64,000 nt of DNA, taken from Phaeobacter sp. B1627. Lineage in GTDB: Bacteria > Pseudomonadota > Alphaproteobacteria > Rhodobacterales > Rhodobacteraceae. Below are positions 17,275 to 26,442 of this stretch, one piece after another. The first letter of the stretch is position 1. The number at the start of each line of letters is the position of its first letter. Where the stretch lies: the NCBI RefSeq assembly GCF_006265095.1, contig NZ_VCNK01000018.1, positions 124,001-188,000 of the forward strand, in the 5' to 3' direction. Position numbers and translations under genes: made by a program. The notes under the pieces are model-generated. The model was given only the letters and a program-made list of their open reading frames with translations. It was not told where the DNA came from and did no database searches.

Positions 17275-17303
17275 GCTGTGGCGCCCCTTCGGGGCGCCAC
17301 AGC
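17275..17303. terminator. 13-bp perfect hairpin after the DUF815 gene
   Basis: GCTGTGGCGCCCC-TTC-GGGGCGCCACAGC, starting 17 nt after the stop codon. There is no T tract, so it may stabilise a 3' end rather than terminate intrinsically. Confidence 0.55.
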
Positions 17304-17508
17304 GCCCGGCCCAAGGAGCACGAACGCCGGTCAGGCGGCAGTCCTGCGCGGGAGAGCACCCCGATCCCGGGTGCAAACGCCTGCATTGACGGGCAATCGG
17401 GTGTTCCCGCGGACCAGAGCACAGTCTGGGAGCAGACGCATCATCGGGATTTTCGTGGTCGCCGAGGCAGCCGGAGCTGCCTTGCGGGTGCGCTGCAAAA
17501 GAGGGGGG

Positions 17509-17582
17509 GCTCCCGCCCGGCGGGCCGCCTTTGTAAAAGACAGCCCTCCCGTTGGGCCGGGCGCCGGGCCTGAAGGCCCGGC
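17509..17582. repeat. dispersed intergenic repeat, family 2, copy 1
   Basis: GCTCCCGCCCG at 17509-17519, then the 20-bp block CCTCCCGTTGGGCCGGGCGC at 17545-17564, then an 8-bp hairpin GCCGGGCC-TGAA-GGCCCGGC (17563-17582). The same ordered modules occur at 27968-28038. Both copies sit just past the stop of a minus-strand gene. Confidence 0.75.
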
Positions 17583-17610
17583 GGGGTGGCTCCTGGAGGC
17601 GAGGGTTTCG

Positions 17611-18867
17611 CTATTGCAGATAGGGCAGCGGATCGACGCTGTCGAACCCGTCACGCACCTCAAAATGGACATAGGCCTCTTCGGGGGTGTTGCGCAATTG
17701 GGCGATGGTCTGGCCACGGTTGACGCGGTCGCCCTTGGTGACCTTGATGTCGTCTACATTGGCGTAGACCGACAACAGATTGCGGTCATGGCGGACCACG
17801 ATGATCGGGATCTTGTTCGAATCGGCGGTGATGGCCGCAATGGTCCCGGCCTCAGCGGCCTTGACCGCGCTACCGGGCGACGCAGAGATATCGATGCCGT
17901 CATTCTTGCCCTTGGAGTAGGCGCGAATGATCTTGCCGGTGACCGGATAGGCCATGGCGCTTTGTGAGGTGCGGGTGGGCGCTTCGATATCAACGGTCGG
18001 TTTGGGCTCGGCGCGGGCTTCGGCTGCGGGAGTGACGTCTTCGTCCGGTAGTGGCTGGGCGGCACTGGGCGGCGTTGGTGTGGCACTGCCGACGCCGGGG
18101 GCTGCGACTGCGACATCCGCCGACGGGGCGGTTGACGGCGCCGTCTGGTCCTTCAGCGGAATCAGCAGGTATTGCCCTTCGCGGACGGTGAATTCACTGT
18201 TCAGACCGTTCCACTCGGCCAGCGATTTGACCGGGATCTGGTAGAGCCGCGCGATGGTATAGGCGGTTTCGCCCCGGGTGACCTTGTGACGCACCGGCTC
18301 GGGCCCGTCCTGCACCGCGACAGGCGCGGATTTCTGCGGTGTCTCCTGCAGCGTGGTGGTGGTCACGGAGCCGGGATTTGGTGAGGTGGCAGGCGCGCGG
18401 GCAATGGCGTCGCCCGCCAGCGATGCGATATCGACGCCACCGGGGGTCGTGTTGCCGCCGCGTACAGAAGCCTCTGGCGCGCGACGGGGCAGCACCAGAA
18501 CCTCGCCTTTGCGCAGGGTGTCGTCGGTCTGGACGCCGTTGAACCGGGCGACATCAATGGCGGGGAGCCCCACGCGGGCCGCTAGGTCGGAGACGCTGTC
18601 GCCGCGCTGCGCCACCGCCACCTGATAGGAGGGATAGGTGATCAGACCACGCGCGTCGGGTGCGGGGCGCGCCTCGGTTGCGGTCTGGGCCGCGCTGGTG
18701 GTGTTGAAGGCACCGATCTGGCCGCGCAGATCATAGTCCAGCGGCGCGGTGCAGGCAGCAGCCATCAGCACCACCGGCAATAGGGCGGCGATTTTGCGGC
18801 GAACTGGACGAACAGGGTGAACGGCGCGAACACCAGTAGGGCGAAGGACCTTGCGGGGACGGGTCAT
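17611..18867 (-). CDS. nlpD: NlpD-like LysM/M23 lipoprotein (amidase activator)
   Basis: 418 residues. Lipoprotein signal with lipobox LMAAAC (Cys near residue 39), two LysM repeats (VAVAQRGDSVSDLAARVGLP around 85 and HKVTRGETAYTIARLYQIP around 190), a Pro/Ala-rich linker, then a C-terminal M23 (LytM) domain from about 310. The metal ligands are lost: the HxxxD His is Asn in NDGID, HxH reads Tyr-Val-His in YVHFEVR, and the YxH His is Asn. It should therefore not cut peptidoglycan but activate amidases during division, as NlpD and EnvC do. It is the third gene of surE-pcm-nlpD. Confidence 0.88.
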   Translation of the reverse strand: MTRPRKVLRPTGVRAVHPVRPVRRKIAALLPVVLMAAACTAPLDYDLRGQIGAFNTTSAAQTATEARPAPDARGLITYPSYQVAVAQRGDSVSDLAARVGLPAIDVARFNGVQTDDTLRKGEVLVLPRRAPEASVRGGNTTPGGVDIASLAGDAIARAPATSPNPGSVTTTTLQETPQKSAPVAVQDGPEPVRHKVTRGETAYTIARLYQIPVKSLAEWNGLNSEFTVREGQYLLIPLKDQTAPSTAPSADVAVAAPGVGSATPTPPSAAQPLPDEDVTPAAEARAEPKPTVDIEAPTRTSQSAMAYPVTGKIIRAYSKGKNDGIDISASPGSAVKAAEAGTIAAITADSNKIPIIVVRHDRNLLSVYANVDDIKVTKGDRVNRGQTIAQLRNTPEEAYVHFEVRDGFDSVDPLPYLQ

Positions 18868-19002
18868 GTCTTTGCTCTCCTCGAATTATGTCTCCTGTCA
18901 GACGGAGACTTGGTCGGCAACGATATCCAGCATCCCGCATGGGTCACCGGACCGGCAGATCGCGGTGGCGCAACACCGGGACTGCTCCCGGCATAGGACA
19001 GC

Positions 19003-19650
19003 TCAGGTCTCTTTTCCAAGCCCTTCCAGCAGCGGAACAAAGCGAACCGGGCGCAATTCGTCGTATTCAAGCCCGATTTCGGTCTTTCGCACACGAATGA
19101 GGGTCTGGACAGCATCGGACTGCCCCACCGGGACCACCATGATGCCGCCGACCTTGAGCTGGCTCAGCAGCGGTCCCGGCGGATCCTCTGCGGCAGCAGT
19201 GACGATGATTCGGTCAAACGGTGCCTGATCCGGCAGGCCGTAGCTGCCATCGCCCACCAGCGAGGTGATATTGGCAAGGCGCAGCGACTGGAACACCTGA
19301 CGCGCCTCACGTACCAGCCTGTTGTGACGATCGATGGTGTAGACCCGCCGGGCCAGTTTGGCGAGGATGGCAGCCTGATAGCCGGAGCCGGTCCCCACCT
19401 CAAGCACGGTGTCGCGAGGGGATACCTGTAGCGCCTGTGTCATCAGCCCGACCACAGAGGGCTGCGAGATGGTCTGGCCGCAGGAAATGGGCAGCGGCAC
19501 ATCCTCATAGGCACGGCTGGAGAAAATTCCCCGCAGGAACAACCCCCTGTCCACCGCTTCCATGGCCGCAAGCACAGAGGCCTCGGTCACGCCGCGCGAG
19601 CGCAGCGCGAAGAGGAATTGCATCTGGGTTTCTGCGTCGGGGGCTGTCAT
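19003..19650 (-). CDS. pcm: protein-L-isoaspartate O-methyltransferase
   Basis: 215 residues with the PCMT signature: [17 protein letters not shown] early, the SAM-binding motif [16 protein letters not shown] around residue 82, and the C-terminal GGIMVVPVG. It methylates L-isoaspartyl residues with SAM to start repair of aged proteins in the cytoplasm. It overlaps surE by 4 bp (its start lies inside the surE stop), the conserved pairing of these two genes. Confidence 0.94.
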   Translation of the reverse strand: MTAPDAETQMQFLFALRSRGVTEASVLAAMEAVDRGLFLRGIFSSRAYEDVPLPISCGQTISQPSVVGLMTQALQVSPRDTVLEVGTGSGYQAAILAKLARRVYTIDRHNRLVREARQVFQSLRLANITSLVGDGSYGLPDQAPFDRIIVTAAAEDPPGPLLSQLKVGGIMVVPVGQSDAVQTLIRVRKTEIGLEYDELRPVRFVPLLEGLGKET

Positions 19651-20429
19651 TCGAGTGTCTTGAGAGCCTCCAGCGCGTCATGCGCGGTCAGATCGGCACG
19701 CATCGGGGTCACCGAGATATAGCCGCCCAGATTGGCGTGGGCGTCGCTGCCGGGGGCGGTGGCGATCTGCTGGTCACCGCCCCGCATCCAGACAAAGCGG
19801 CGGCCATTCGGGGAGAGTTGCTCCTCGGCGGAAAACCCGGTTCCGGCACGCAGGCCCTGCCGTGTGATCCGCAGGCCCTGCACCTCTGCCGCAGCGACCG
19901 GCGGGAAGTTGATGTTGTAGAACAGGCCGTAGTCCTCGGTGTTTTCAGGCTGGGCGGCCAGGATTTTCTGCACGACCGCCGCGCCATGGGTGCGGGCCGC
20001 TTCGAAGGGGTCGTGAAGGTCGCGGTTTCCAGCGCCATAGTATTGCGACAAGGCCATCGCAGGCAGCCCCTGCAGGGCGCCTTCCATGGCGCCACCAAGC
20101 GTGCCGGAATAGAGCGCGTTTTCAGCAGAGTTGTTGCCCCTGTTGACGCCGGACAATACGAGATCGGGGCGATGATCGCGCATCACCACATGCAGGGCGG
20201 CGAGGACGCAATCGGCCGGTGAGCCTTCGGCTGCGAACCGGCGCGGGCCGAGTTCGGAGATCATCGAGGGGTGCGTGTAGCTGATGCAATGGCCAACCCC
20301 GGATTGTTCAAAGGCCGGTGCCACGGTCCAGACCTCGCCCTCGGGACCCGCCAGAGCCGTGGCGATCTGTTCCAGAGCCTTGAGACCCGGGGCGCTGATG
20401 CCGTCGTCATTGGTGACCAGTATGCGCAT
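19647..20429 (-). CDS. surE: 5'-nucleotidase SurE
   Basis: 260 residues starting [10 protein letters not shown], the metal-binding DD motif of SurE. The other ligand regions [20 protein letters not shown] and NINFP are present. It is a survival-protein phosphatase acting on nucleoside 5'-monophosphates. An in-frame extension to 20528 exists, but ATG 20429 has AGGGG upstream and matches the family N-terminus exactly. Confidence 0.95.
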   Translation of the reverse strand: MRILVTNDDGISAPGLKALEQIATALAGPEGEVWTVAPAFEQSGVGHCISYTHPSMISELGPRRFAAEGSPADCVLAALHVVMRDHRPDLVLSGVNRGNNSAENALYSGTLGGAMEGALQGLPAMALSQYYGAGNRDLHDPFEAARTHGAAVVQKILAAQPENTEDYGLFYNINFPPVAAAEVQGLRITRQGLRAGTGFSAEEQLSPNGRRFVWMRGGDQQIATAPGSDAHANLGGYISVTPMRADLTAHDALEALKTLE

Positions 20430-20600
20430 GTGGACCCCTTGCATGGTTGCGGAGTTTGTCGGATTTGCGGCGAATTCTACAGCCTTCCGAATGGGATCCT
20501 GAATAGGCTGCGGGCTGCGGCAGGGCAAGGTTCTTGCCCCTTGAATTCGGGCACATCCGGCCGGGGTGTGGCCAAATCACCCGCACTGGGCGGGCATGGA

Positions 20601-20649
20601 GCGCCGGGGCGCTGCCCCGGACCCCGAGGTATTTTTGAAAAGATGAAAG
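20601..20649. repeat. dispersed intergenic repeat, family 1, copy 1
   Basis: A hairpin CCGGGGC-GCT-GCCCCGG (within 20601-20621), then CCCCGAGGTATTTTTGAAAA and GATGAAAG, ending 4 nt before the stop codon of the minus-strand SDR gene. Related cores occur at 31331, 34043 and 49459. Confidence 0.75.
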
Positions 20650-20653
20650 GAGA

Positions 20654-21301
20654 TCAGTCGGCGAGGATCTGGGGCAGCAGCCTGAATGCGGCATCGGCAA
20701 CCGGTGTCAGTGCATCGCGGTCTTCACCGGGGAAAAAACGGGCGCGCAGGGCTGTTGGCATGGCAGGCGGCGTCAGCAGGCGAACCTGGGGCCCGGTGCG
20801 TGCAGTTTCGGCCTGCCAGCTGCGCACCAGTGCCAATTGGGCAGCTTTGGTGGCGCCATAGGCCCCGAAGAATTTCTCGCCGGCGCGGGGGTCGTCGAAA
20901 AACACGGCCGTGCCCGTTTGGCCCAGCAGGGGGGCCACGTAGGGGATGAGTACTGAGGTGGCTGTTGCGTTGATTTCGACCGATTTGCTCCAGTCCTTTG
21001 GCGCCACATGATGCGCGGGGCTGAGCGGAGCGGCGTGGATGGCGCTGTGCACCCAGAGATCCAGCTTGCCCCAGCGGTCGTAGATGCCGCGGCAGAGCGT
21101 GGCCATGGCCTCGGGCAGGGTGATGTCCATGGGCGCCAGAGTGGCGGAACCGCCGCGGGCCTTGATCCGGTCGTCAAGCTCTTCGAGCGCGCCGGTGGTG
21201 CGGGCGACGGCAACGATGTGATGGGTGGGCGCGAGCGCTTCGGCCAAAGCGGCGCCAAGGCCCCGCGAGGCCCCGGTGATGAGGGCGAGTCTGTCGGTCA
21301 T
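20654..21301 (-). CDS. short-chain dehydrogenase/reductase
   Basis: 215 residues, classical-type SDR. The Rossmann dinucleotide motif TGASRGLGAALAEAL is at the N-terminus and the catalytic YGATK (Tyr-x-x-x-Lys) around residue 145. It is an NAD(P)-dependent oxidoreductase with unknown substrate. It lies upstream of surE on the same strand but is separated by 224 bp containing a repeat element, so probably a separate unit. Confidence 0.88.
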   Translation of the reverse strand: MTDRLALITGASRGLGAALAEALAPTHHIVAVARTTGALEELDDRIKARGGSATLAPMDITLPEAMATLCRGIYDRWGKLDLWVHSAIHAAPLSPAHHVAPKDWSKSVEINATATSVLIPYVAPLLGQTGTAVFFDDPRAGEKFFGAYGATKAAQLALVRSWQAETARTGPQVRLLTPPAMPTALRARFFPGEDRDALTPVADAAFRLLPQILAD

Positions 21302-21369
21302 GGACGCCTACATGCGGTGCCGCCGCGCCGGGGTCAAGCCCCGGTCTGATTCCCGGTTTCGCGGTCGCT

Positions 21370-21429
21370 TTGACTGGGCGGGCATTGACTGGGCAGGCTT
21401 TGACGGTGCGGGCATTGACAGGGCGGGTC
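21370..21429. repeat. 15-bp tandem repeat, four units
   Basis: Units at 21370, 21385, 21400 and 21415 follow TTGACTGGGCGGGCA with one to four changes each. The repeat lies in the 151-bp gap between the SDR start and the next minus-strand gene. Confidence 0.85.
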
Positions 21430-21452
21430 GGGCGGGCCGCTGGGCTTGGGGC

Positions 21453-21710
21453 TCAGTCGGAGAGGATTGGCAGGCGGGCGACCGTGCCCCTGCGTTCCAC
21501 CAGCAGGCCTTCGGCATCGATTGCGACAATCTGGCCGATGGTGAGGCGTTCGCCTGCCTCCACGGTTTTGATCCGTCCGGACGACAGCCGCACCAGACCC
21601 TGCAGGGCATCCTGTGGGCCGAACAGGCCGATCAGGGCAAGGCCGCGATCGGGCAGGGCGTTTTCTTTGGTTGCAAGGGCTTCGGCGGTCGTTGTTTGGG
21701 AGTTGGCCAT
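21453..21710 (-). CDS. small conserved protein, PilP/GspC-like repeat
   Basis: 85 residues starting MANSQTTTAEALATKENAL. The core RGLALIGLFGPQDALQGLVR, followed by GERLTIGQIVAIDAEGLLVERRG, resembles the short beta-domain of PilP/GspC-type pilus or secretion proteins, but there is no membrane anchor. ATG 21710 was chosen because the upstream frame is Pro/Arg-rich filler. Function unknown; family assignment tentative. Confidence 0.6.
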   Translation of the reverse strand: MANSQTTTAEALATKENALPDRGLALIGLFGPQDALQGLVRLSSGRIKTVEAGERLTIGQIVAIDAEGLLVERRGTVARLPILSD

Positions 21711-21886
21711 TCGGAGTCCGGATATGGCACCGTCCTTCCGGTTTCCCGGGGAGGTGCGAAAATGTGGGTGGCAGCGGGGTGCTGACGGGCTGCTATCAGG
21801 ATGGGGGCGCCGGGCAAAGAGCATGCTGGGCGCAGATAGCGGAGATCTGCCGATCCTGCCTCGGGCGAGGCTGCCGTGAAGGCCCG

Positions 21887-22450
21887 TCAGGAATCATAGA
21901 CCAGCGAGGCGAGATCGTGTCCGTAGGCGTGCAGGACCCCCAGCAGATCGTCGAGGTCGAGGCCCAGTTCCTGCATGCGGGCAAGATCGTGGTTGACCTC
22001 GGACACCTGAAGTTCCGGGTATTCGCCTTCGGGGCGCATATGCAGCATGCAGGCCAGCGGGCCACCGCTTTCGGGGGGGATCTGGTTGGAGAGCCAGGCA
22101 GGGCGGCTGCCCATGCTTTCGATCTCGCGCAGTTCGAAAAGGTCGAGATAGTCGTCGAAAACATCCTCGCTGACGCCGGCCCAGGTGCCCAGAATGAATT
22201 CTTCACCGCCGGTATCGGCCAGCGGAATCGCCAGAACGGCGCGCAGAAAGCGCAGGGATCCGAAGCGGCAGAAGTCTTCGGTCAGAACATCCCCGTCGGT
22301 GGCGAAAACGGCGGTGTTGTCCTGCACCGGCATGTCAGCTGGGCAGATGTCCGGCCGATCGCAGGAGAGGCTGAGAAGCTGGGCAAATGTCGCGCCGCAG
22401 CAGCGGCATTGACGCGAAGAGCTCAGCATACGGGCAAGATGCGCGTCCAC
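21887..22450 (-). CDS. DUF2199-family protein
   Basis: 187 residues. An N-terminal CRCCGATF zinc-ribbon-like start, FCRFGSLRFLRAVLAIPL and the GTWAGVSEDVFDDY block fit the DUF2199 family of unknown function. The GTG start at 22450 has AGGGG 7 nt upstream; an ATG at 22429 is an alternative. A single minus-strand gene downstream of the purF terminator. Confidence 0.75.
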   Translation of the reverse strand: MDAHLARMLSSSRQCRCCGATFAQLLSLSCDRPDICPADMPVQDNTAVFATDGDVLTEDFCRFGSLRFLRAVLAIPLADTGGEEFILGTWAGVSEDVFDDYLDLFELREIESMGSRPAWLSNQIPPESGGPLACMLHMRPEGEYPELQVSEVNHDLARMQELGLDLDDLLGVLHAYGHDLASLVYDS

Positions 22451-22483
22451 GAAGGCGCCCCTTTCGAAAGTGAAATAGAGAAA

Positions 22484-22508
22484 GGCGCTGACCGGATGGG
22501 TCAGCGCC
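22484..22508 (-). terminator. Rho-independent terminator of purF
   Basis: Ten-bp stem GGCGCTGACC/GGTCAGCGCC with a 5-nt loop, followed on the minus strand by TTTCTC. It lies 162 bp after the purF stop. Confidence 0.7.
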
Positions 22509-22669
22509 GATGGGTATGCGTCCGCGCTCCCTTACGCCTGTTGGGAATAAAGTGCAATCACCGGGGGCGGACGGCCACCAAACCGGCGGATCCAAGCCCG
22601 CGACGGCCCGAGCAGAGGCTGGGGCGATACCCTGTCCCGACGGGCCACGTATGGCGGACCGCTTTGGGA

Positions 22670-24190
22670 TCAAGAGGCCAGAGTTGCGCCATTCCAGGAC
22701 TTGCCCGCATCCGGCATGTCATTGATTTTCTTGCTGACGCGGCTGCTGCTTTCGAGGGAGTCGAGGTAATCCGGGCTGACGCTGCCGGTGATGTATTTGC
22801 CATCAAAGCAGGAGCAGTCGAAATTCTCGATCGCGGGATTGCCTTCTTTCGCGGCCCAGACCAGATCCTCGAGGTTTTGATAAAACAGCGCATCCGCACC
22901 GAGTTCCTGGCGAATCTCTTCGAGGCTGAGGCCGTTGGCGATCAACTCGTGTTTGGTGGGCATGTCGATGCCATAGACATTGGGGTATTTCACCGGCGGC
23001 GAGGCAGAGGCGATGTAGACCTTTTTGGCCCCGGCCTCGCGACACATCTGGACGATCTTCTTGATGGTATTGCCGCGCACGATACTGTCGTCGATCAACA
23101 GGATATTGCGGTCCTTCATTTCCAGCGGGATGGCGTTCAGCTTGCGACGAACGGATTTTTGCCGCTCCTGCTGGCCGGGCATGATGAACGTGCGCCCTAC
23201 ATATCGGTTTTTCACCAGCGCCTCGCGATAGCGGATGCCGGTGGCATTGGCGACTTCTAGCGCCACGGGGCGGGCGCTGTCGGGCACCGGGATGATCGCG
23301 TCAATCTCCAGCCCGGATGCGGCGATCTGACGGGCCAGCGCCTCCCCCATGCGGATCTGGGTTTTGTAGACGGAAATGCCGTCAAGCATGGAATCGGGGC
23401 GCGCGAGGTAGACATATTCAAATATGCAGGGAGTGAGTTGGCCTTCAACGGCCTGGAATTCATGCATGTTGCCCTCAAGATCGACGAGGATCGCCTCGCC
23501 GGGCTTGAGGTCGCGAAGCTTTTCGAACCCGTTGATGCCGAAGGCCACGTCCTCAGAGGCAAAAGCGTAGTCGGACGCGCCGTCTTTGGCATCGCGCCGG
23601 GCCACGGACAGAGGGCGGATGCCGTGGGGGTCGCGGAAGGCCAGCATGCCGATCCCTGCGATCAGGCAGATCACGGAATAGGCGCCCTGCACGCGCTCCA
23701 TCGTCATCTTCACGCCGGCCTGAATGTTGCGGATCGGATCGGCATTGCCGTTGACCTTGATCGCGTCGGCGACCTTGTCCGCGAGGACGTTCAGCAGAAT
23801 TTCCGAATCCGAGGTCGTGCGTAGATGGCGGCTGTATTTGCCGGTCACCTTTGCCCGCTGTTGTTCGGTATTCGTGATGTTGCCGTTGTGTACCAGATAA
23901 ATCCCATAGGGCGCGTTGACAAAGAACGGCTGGGCCTCGGCTGCGGACAGCGATCCGGCGGTGGGGTAGCGGACATGCCCCATGCCAATGGAGCCGGTCA
24001 GCGTGTCGGCATCCTGCGCGCCAAAGACGTCCTTGACCAGACCGTTGGCCTTGCGTTCCCGAAAGAAGCCATCGCCGTAGGTGACGATGCCTGATGCATC
24101 CTGGCCGCGATGCTGCAGCATCAGCAGGCCGTCGTAGAGTTCCGCAAACACTTGTTCGGTTCTGCTTGCAATGCCCAAGATACCGCACAT
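22670..24190 (-). CDS. purF: amidophosphoribosyltransferase
   Basis: 506 residues. The mature-type N-terminus MCGILGIA places the glutaminase nucleophile at Cys2. The PRPP-binding motif ILLIDDSIVRGNT lies in the second half. It catalyses PRPP + glutamine to 5-phosphoribosylamine, the first step of purine synthesis. ATG 24190 is fixed by the Cys2 requirement even though the frame stays open to 24271. The radA-cvpA-purF order, here interrupted by a Hint-domain gene, is a familiar alphaproteobacterial neighbourhood. Confidence 0.96.
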   Translation of the reverse strand: MCGILGIASRTEQVFAELYDGLLMLQHRGQDASGIVTYGDGFFRERKANGLVKDVFGAQDADTLTGSIGMGHVRYPTAGSLSAAEAQPFFVNAPYGIYLVHNGNITNTEQQRAKVTGKYSRHLRTTSDSEILLNVLADKVADAIKVNGNADPIRNIQAGVKMTMERVQGAYSVICLIAGIGMLAFRDPHGIRPLSVARRDAKDGASDYAFASEDVAFGINGFEKLRDLKPGEAILVDLEGNMHEFQAVEGQLTPCIFEYVYLARPDSMLDGISVYKTQIRMGEALARQIAASGLEIDAIIPVPDSARPVALEVANATGIRYREALVKNRYVGRTFIMPGQQERQKSVRRKLNAIPLEMKDRNILLIDDSIVRGNTIKKIVQMCREAGAKKVYIASASPPVKYPNVYGIDMPTKHELIANGLSLEEIRQELGADALFYQNLEDLVWAAKEGNPAIENFDCSCFDGKYITGSVSPDYLDSLESSSRVSKKINDMPDAGKSWNGATLAS

Positions 24191-24730
24191 GGCGTGGCTC
24201 CAATATTTCAGTCGAGTTGGCTTGCAACCCGGAGGTTGCTGCGAAAGAGGCGCGGGCCCCGCGTATGACACAGGGGGGCGCGATCCGGGGCTGGTGTCCG
24301 GGTCCAGGTCCGAGGGTGGAGAAGGTGGCGGGGAAAGCCGAAAACGGAGGCCCCGGATCTACGAACCGGAAGGGACGAACCGCTTGGGACGAAAACGGCC
24401 GTGGCGGCTGCAGAGAGGCTGGGACATGCCGCGCGGGCAGGGCCTGCAACCAGAGGCTGGCTGCGCAAGTCGTCGGCGTGGTGCTGGGTCAACACAGGGG
24501 CGTCGGCTCCGAATCCGGTCGAACATGGACGGCCTTCACATAGGCGCTCTGGCGCTGAATGTCATCAAAGGATCACAATACAGACGAGGATATCTGGTGG
24601 ATTTTAAGAAGGGAGCAGGGGACGCCGTGAAAAGGGGCGCAATTTACCGTCAGATCCCGTGGTCGGGCGGCGGCGAAGCAGGGCATATCGGGCGTGGTTC
24701 TGGTCGGCCTGTCAGGCCGGTGCCGGGAGA
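24191..24730. other. 540-bp gene-free region upstream of purF
   Basis: No convincing gene: open frames are short and their translations resemble no protein I know. It contains a 14-bp near-tandem repeat at 24361-24402 (ACGAACCGGAAGGG, ACGAACCGCTTGGG, then a partial third) and should include the purF promoter. An unannotated small RNA cannot be excluded. Confidence 0.45.
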
Positions 24731-25447
24731 TCAGGCGGCGTAGCGCCCGAACAGCAGATCGATGGGGTCAAAAGCCGGGGCTGCGGTGGCCGTCAAAGCC
24801 AGAAAATCCTCATCAGCCTCATCTTCGTCCATTTCGGTGGTCCGCAGGGCGATTGCGCGACTGGCTTCGACGATCAGGCGCGCCTCGGCGAGCGGCAGGA
24901 TGTCGTAAAACCCGTTCGGGTTGGTTTCGCCGGCATTGATCAGCAGGCCGCCTTCGGCCCAGAGCAGCTCTTCTTCTTCGCAATCGATGTGAAGACGGGC
25001 GATACGTTGGGGCAGCGCAGTGGAGATCCCGTTGTGGCCCACAATCGCAATCAACTTGACCGACACGACCGGCAGATCGAACAATTCAAGCGCCAGATCG
25101 CCTTCCAGCGCGACGACAGTGTCAGAGGGCAACTCAAGCGCGGAGTCGTTGCCAATGGCGCCTGCCGGAATATGCACCATGGCGGTCAGGCGCGGAACCG
25201 AGTGGCGGATATTGAGCACCTCGCGCAGGCCGCCATCGAAGGTCTGCACCATGTCACCGGGACGCAACGCGCGGGCCTGTGTAAATCCTGTCGCGGTTTC
25301 AATCAGGGTTCCGGGGAGCACGCCGCCGTGCAGGGGCCGGGCACGCGGCTCACCAGCATCCTCTGCCTCTGCCTCGTTCGACCGCAGATCCAAAAGAAGG
25401 TCTACCGGCTGATAATCTGTAAACGCGGTGGTGTGATCCAGCAGCAT
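24731..25447 (-). CDS. Hint-domain (intein/Hedgehog-like) protein
   Basis: 238 residues. A Hint_2-type module spans about 40-180: GGVLPGTLIETATGF, then ALRPGDMVQTFDGG (the start of the self-splicing fold), followed by VSVKLIAIVGHNGI and HIDCEEEELLWAEGGLL. No signal peptide; an acidic tail. Such orphan Hint proteins are frequent in Rhodobacterales and their role is unknown. The usual intein Cys/Ser +1 is not obvious, so splicing cannot be claimed. ATG 25447 is preferred over a TTG at 25555. Confidence 0.8.
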   Translation of the reverse strand: MLLDHTTAFTDYQPVDLLLDLRSNEAEAEDAGEPRARPLHGGVLPGTLIETATGFTQARALRPGDMVQTFDGGLREVLNIRHSVPRLTAMVHIPAGAIGNDSALELPSDTVVALEGDLALELFDLPVVSVKLIAIVGHNGISTALPQRIARLHIDCEEEELLWAEGGLLINAGETNPNGFYDILPLAEARLIVEASRAIALRTTEMDEDEADEDFLALTATAAPAFDPIDLLFGRYAA

Positions 25448-25796
25448 ATCTGTGTGTCCCTTCTGAGAGCAGCGAGGCGTTTTGCCTTCGTTGATCTCAA
25501 TTGGCCCCCGAATTGGGCCGAAAATGGGGCAGGCTTGGGACAGTTTTCGCACCAAGAGGGCTTTTGGGACGGAAAAACACAGTATTTCCCAAAGGTTAAC
25601 GAGAGGTCTGGGGGTAATTAAGGCTTTGTTAAGGAAATCCGACGGGTGTTAATGATGTGTTTCGAAGCGCCGTGATTGATTCTTTATTATTAACAAATGG
25701 TTAATATTTGAATTTCGGCGTTAACGCACCCGGATGTCTTGTGGATAACTCTGTGAATGGTTCTGTGGCTCAGCTCCTGCCATTTGCGGAAAAACA
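25448..25796. other. A+T-rich gene-free region with one DnaA-box match
   Basis: No gene. 25610-25730 is markedly A+T-rich for this window (runs such as TTATTATTAACAAATGG), with a CcrM-type GATTC at 25678 and an exact TGTGGATAA (25740-25748, reverse complement of the DnaA box). It includes the Hint-gene promoter. A single 9-mer is not enough to call an origin. Confidence 0.45.
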
Positions 25797-25823
25797 AAAA
25801 GGCACCCGCAACAGGTGCCTTTT
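25797..25823. terminator. bidirectional terminator downstream of cvpA
   Basis: AAAAGGCACC-CGCAACA-GGTGCCTTTT: ten-bp stem with A/T tracts on both sides, 24 nt after the cvpA stop (minus strand). Confidence 0.85.
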
Positions 25824-25846
25824 CCAGAAACGCGCGTGGGGCCGTG

Positions 25847-26401
25847 TCAGCCCTCGCAGGAGGAGATCAGATCTTCGTACTTCTGGGTCACCCAGCCAAG
25901 GGCCTGTTCCGGGTTTTGCTCTTCGACCTTGCCGATGACCCGGTTGAAGACCGCAGCCGAGCGGCTTTCGTCCACGATCGTGAAGCTCTGGCCGGTCATG
26001 ATGACGTTGTAGACGAAAAAGCCGATCACAACGAGCAGGATGCCGCGCAACACGCCAAAGAAGAACCCGGCGCCCTGATCAATGCCGCCGAGGGCAGAGC
26101 GCTGGACCAGACCTGCGAGAAGTGGCGTAAAGAAAGACACGATGATCAGCGCGACTGCAAAAACAGCGAAAAAGGCCGCAATCAGGGACAATTCACAACT
26201 GTCGGCAATGAAATCGCCCACCACGGGGATCTCTGCCATCAGGGGTTCGGCCTGAGCGGCGAACATATAGGCAAGCACGCCCGCAGCGACCCAGCCAATA
26301 ATGGCCATGATCTCGCGTACAAAGCCGCGTGCATAGGCAAGAAGCGCTGAAACTACGATAACCAGCGCCACTGCGCCGTCTAATATGGTGAAACCTTCCA
26401 T
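25847..26401 (-). CDS. cvpA: CvpA-family inner-membrane protein
   Basis: 184 residues, four hydrophobic helices (about 5-25, 28-48, 65-95, 105-130) and the CvpA signature YARGFVREIMAIIGW. Known as colicin V production protein; the molecular role is uncertain (envelope homeostasis). It follows radA by 41 bp on the same strand and precedes purF, the conserved order. Confidence 0.92.
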   Translation of the reverse strand: MEGFTILDGAVALVIVVSALLAYARGFVREIMAIIGWVAAGVLAYMFAAQAEPLMAEIPVVGDFIADSCELSLIAAFFAVFAVALIIVSFFTPLLAGLVQRSALGGIDQGAGFFFGVLRGILLVVIGFFVYNVIMTGQSFTIVDESRSAAVFNRVIGKVEEQNPEQALGWVTQKYEDLISSCEG

Positions 26402-26442
26402 GTTCCTCGCCTGTTGCCCGCAAAATATTCGTTGGTGGCCGT

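Larger units (their letters stand above)
17258..17610. other. 353-bp gene-free region between convergent genes
   Basis: No gene seen. It holds the perfect hairpin at 17275-17303 and the dispersed repeat element at 17509-17582, with unremarkable G+C-rich sequence between. Confidence 0.6.

Noticed and set aside
24171-24743. Overlapping open frames in the gap upstream of purF
   Set aside because: The translations are Gly/Arg-rich, include a 14-bp repeat and resemble no known family; more likely noncoding.
25740-25748. DnaA-box match considered as replication origin
   Set aside because: One 9-mer only, no box cluster, and no dnaA, hemE or parAB genes nearby; such a match is expected about once per 130 kb by chance.
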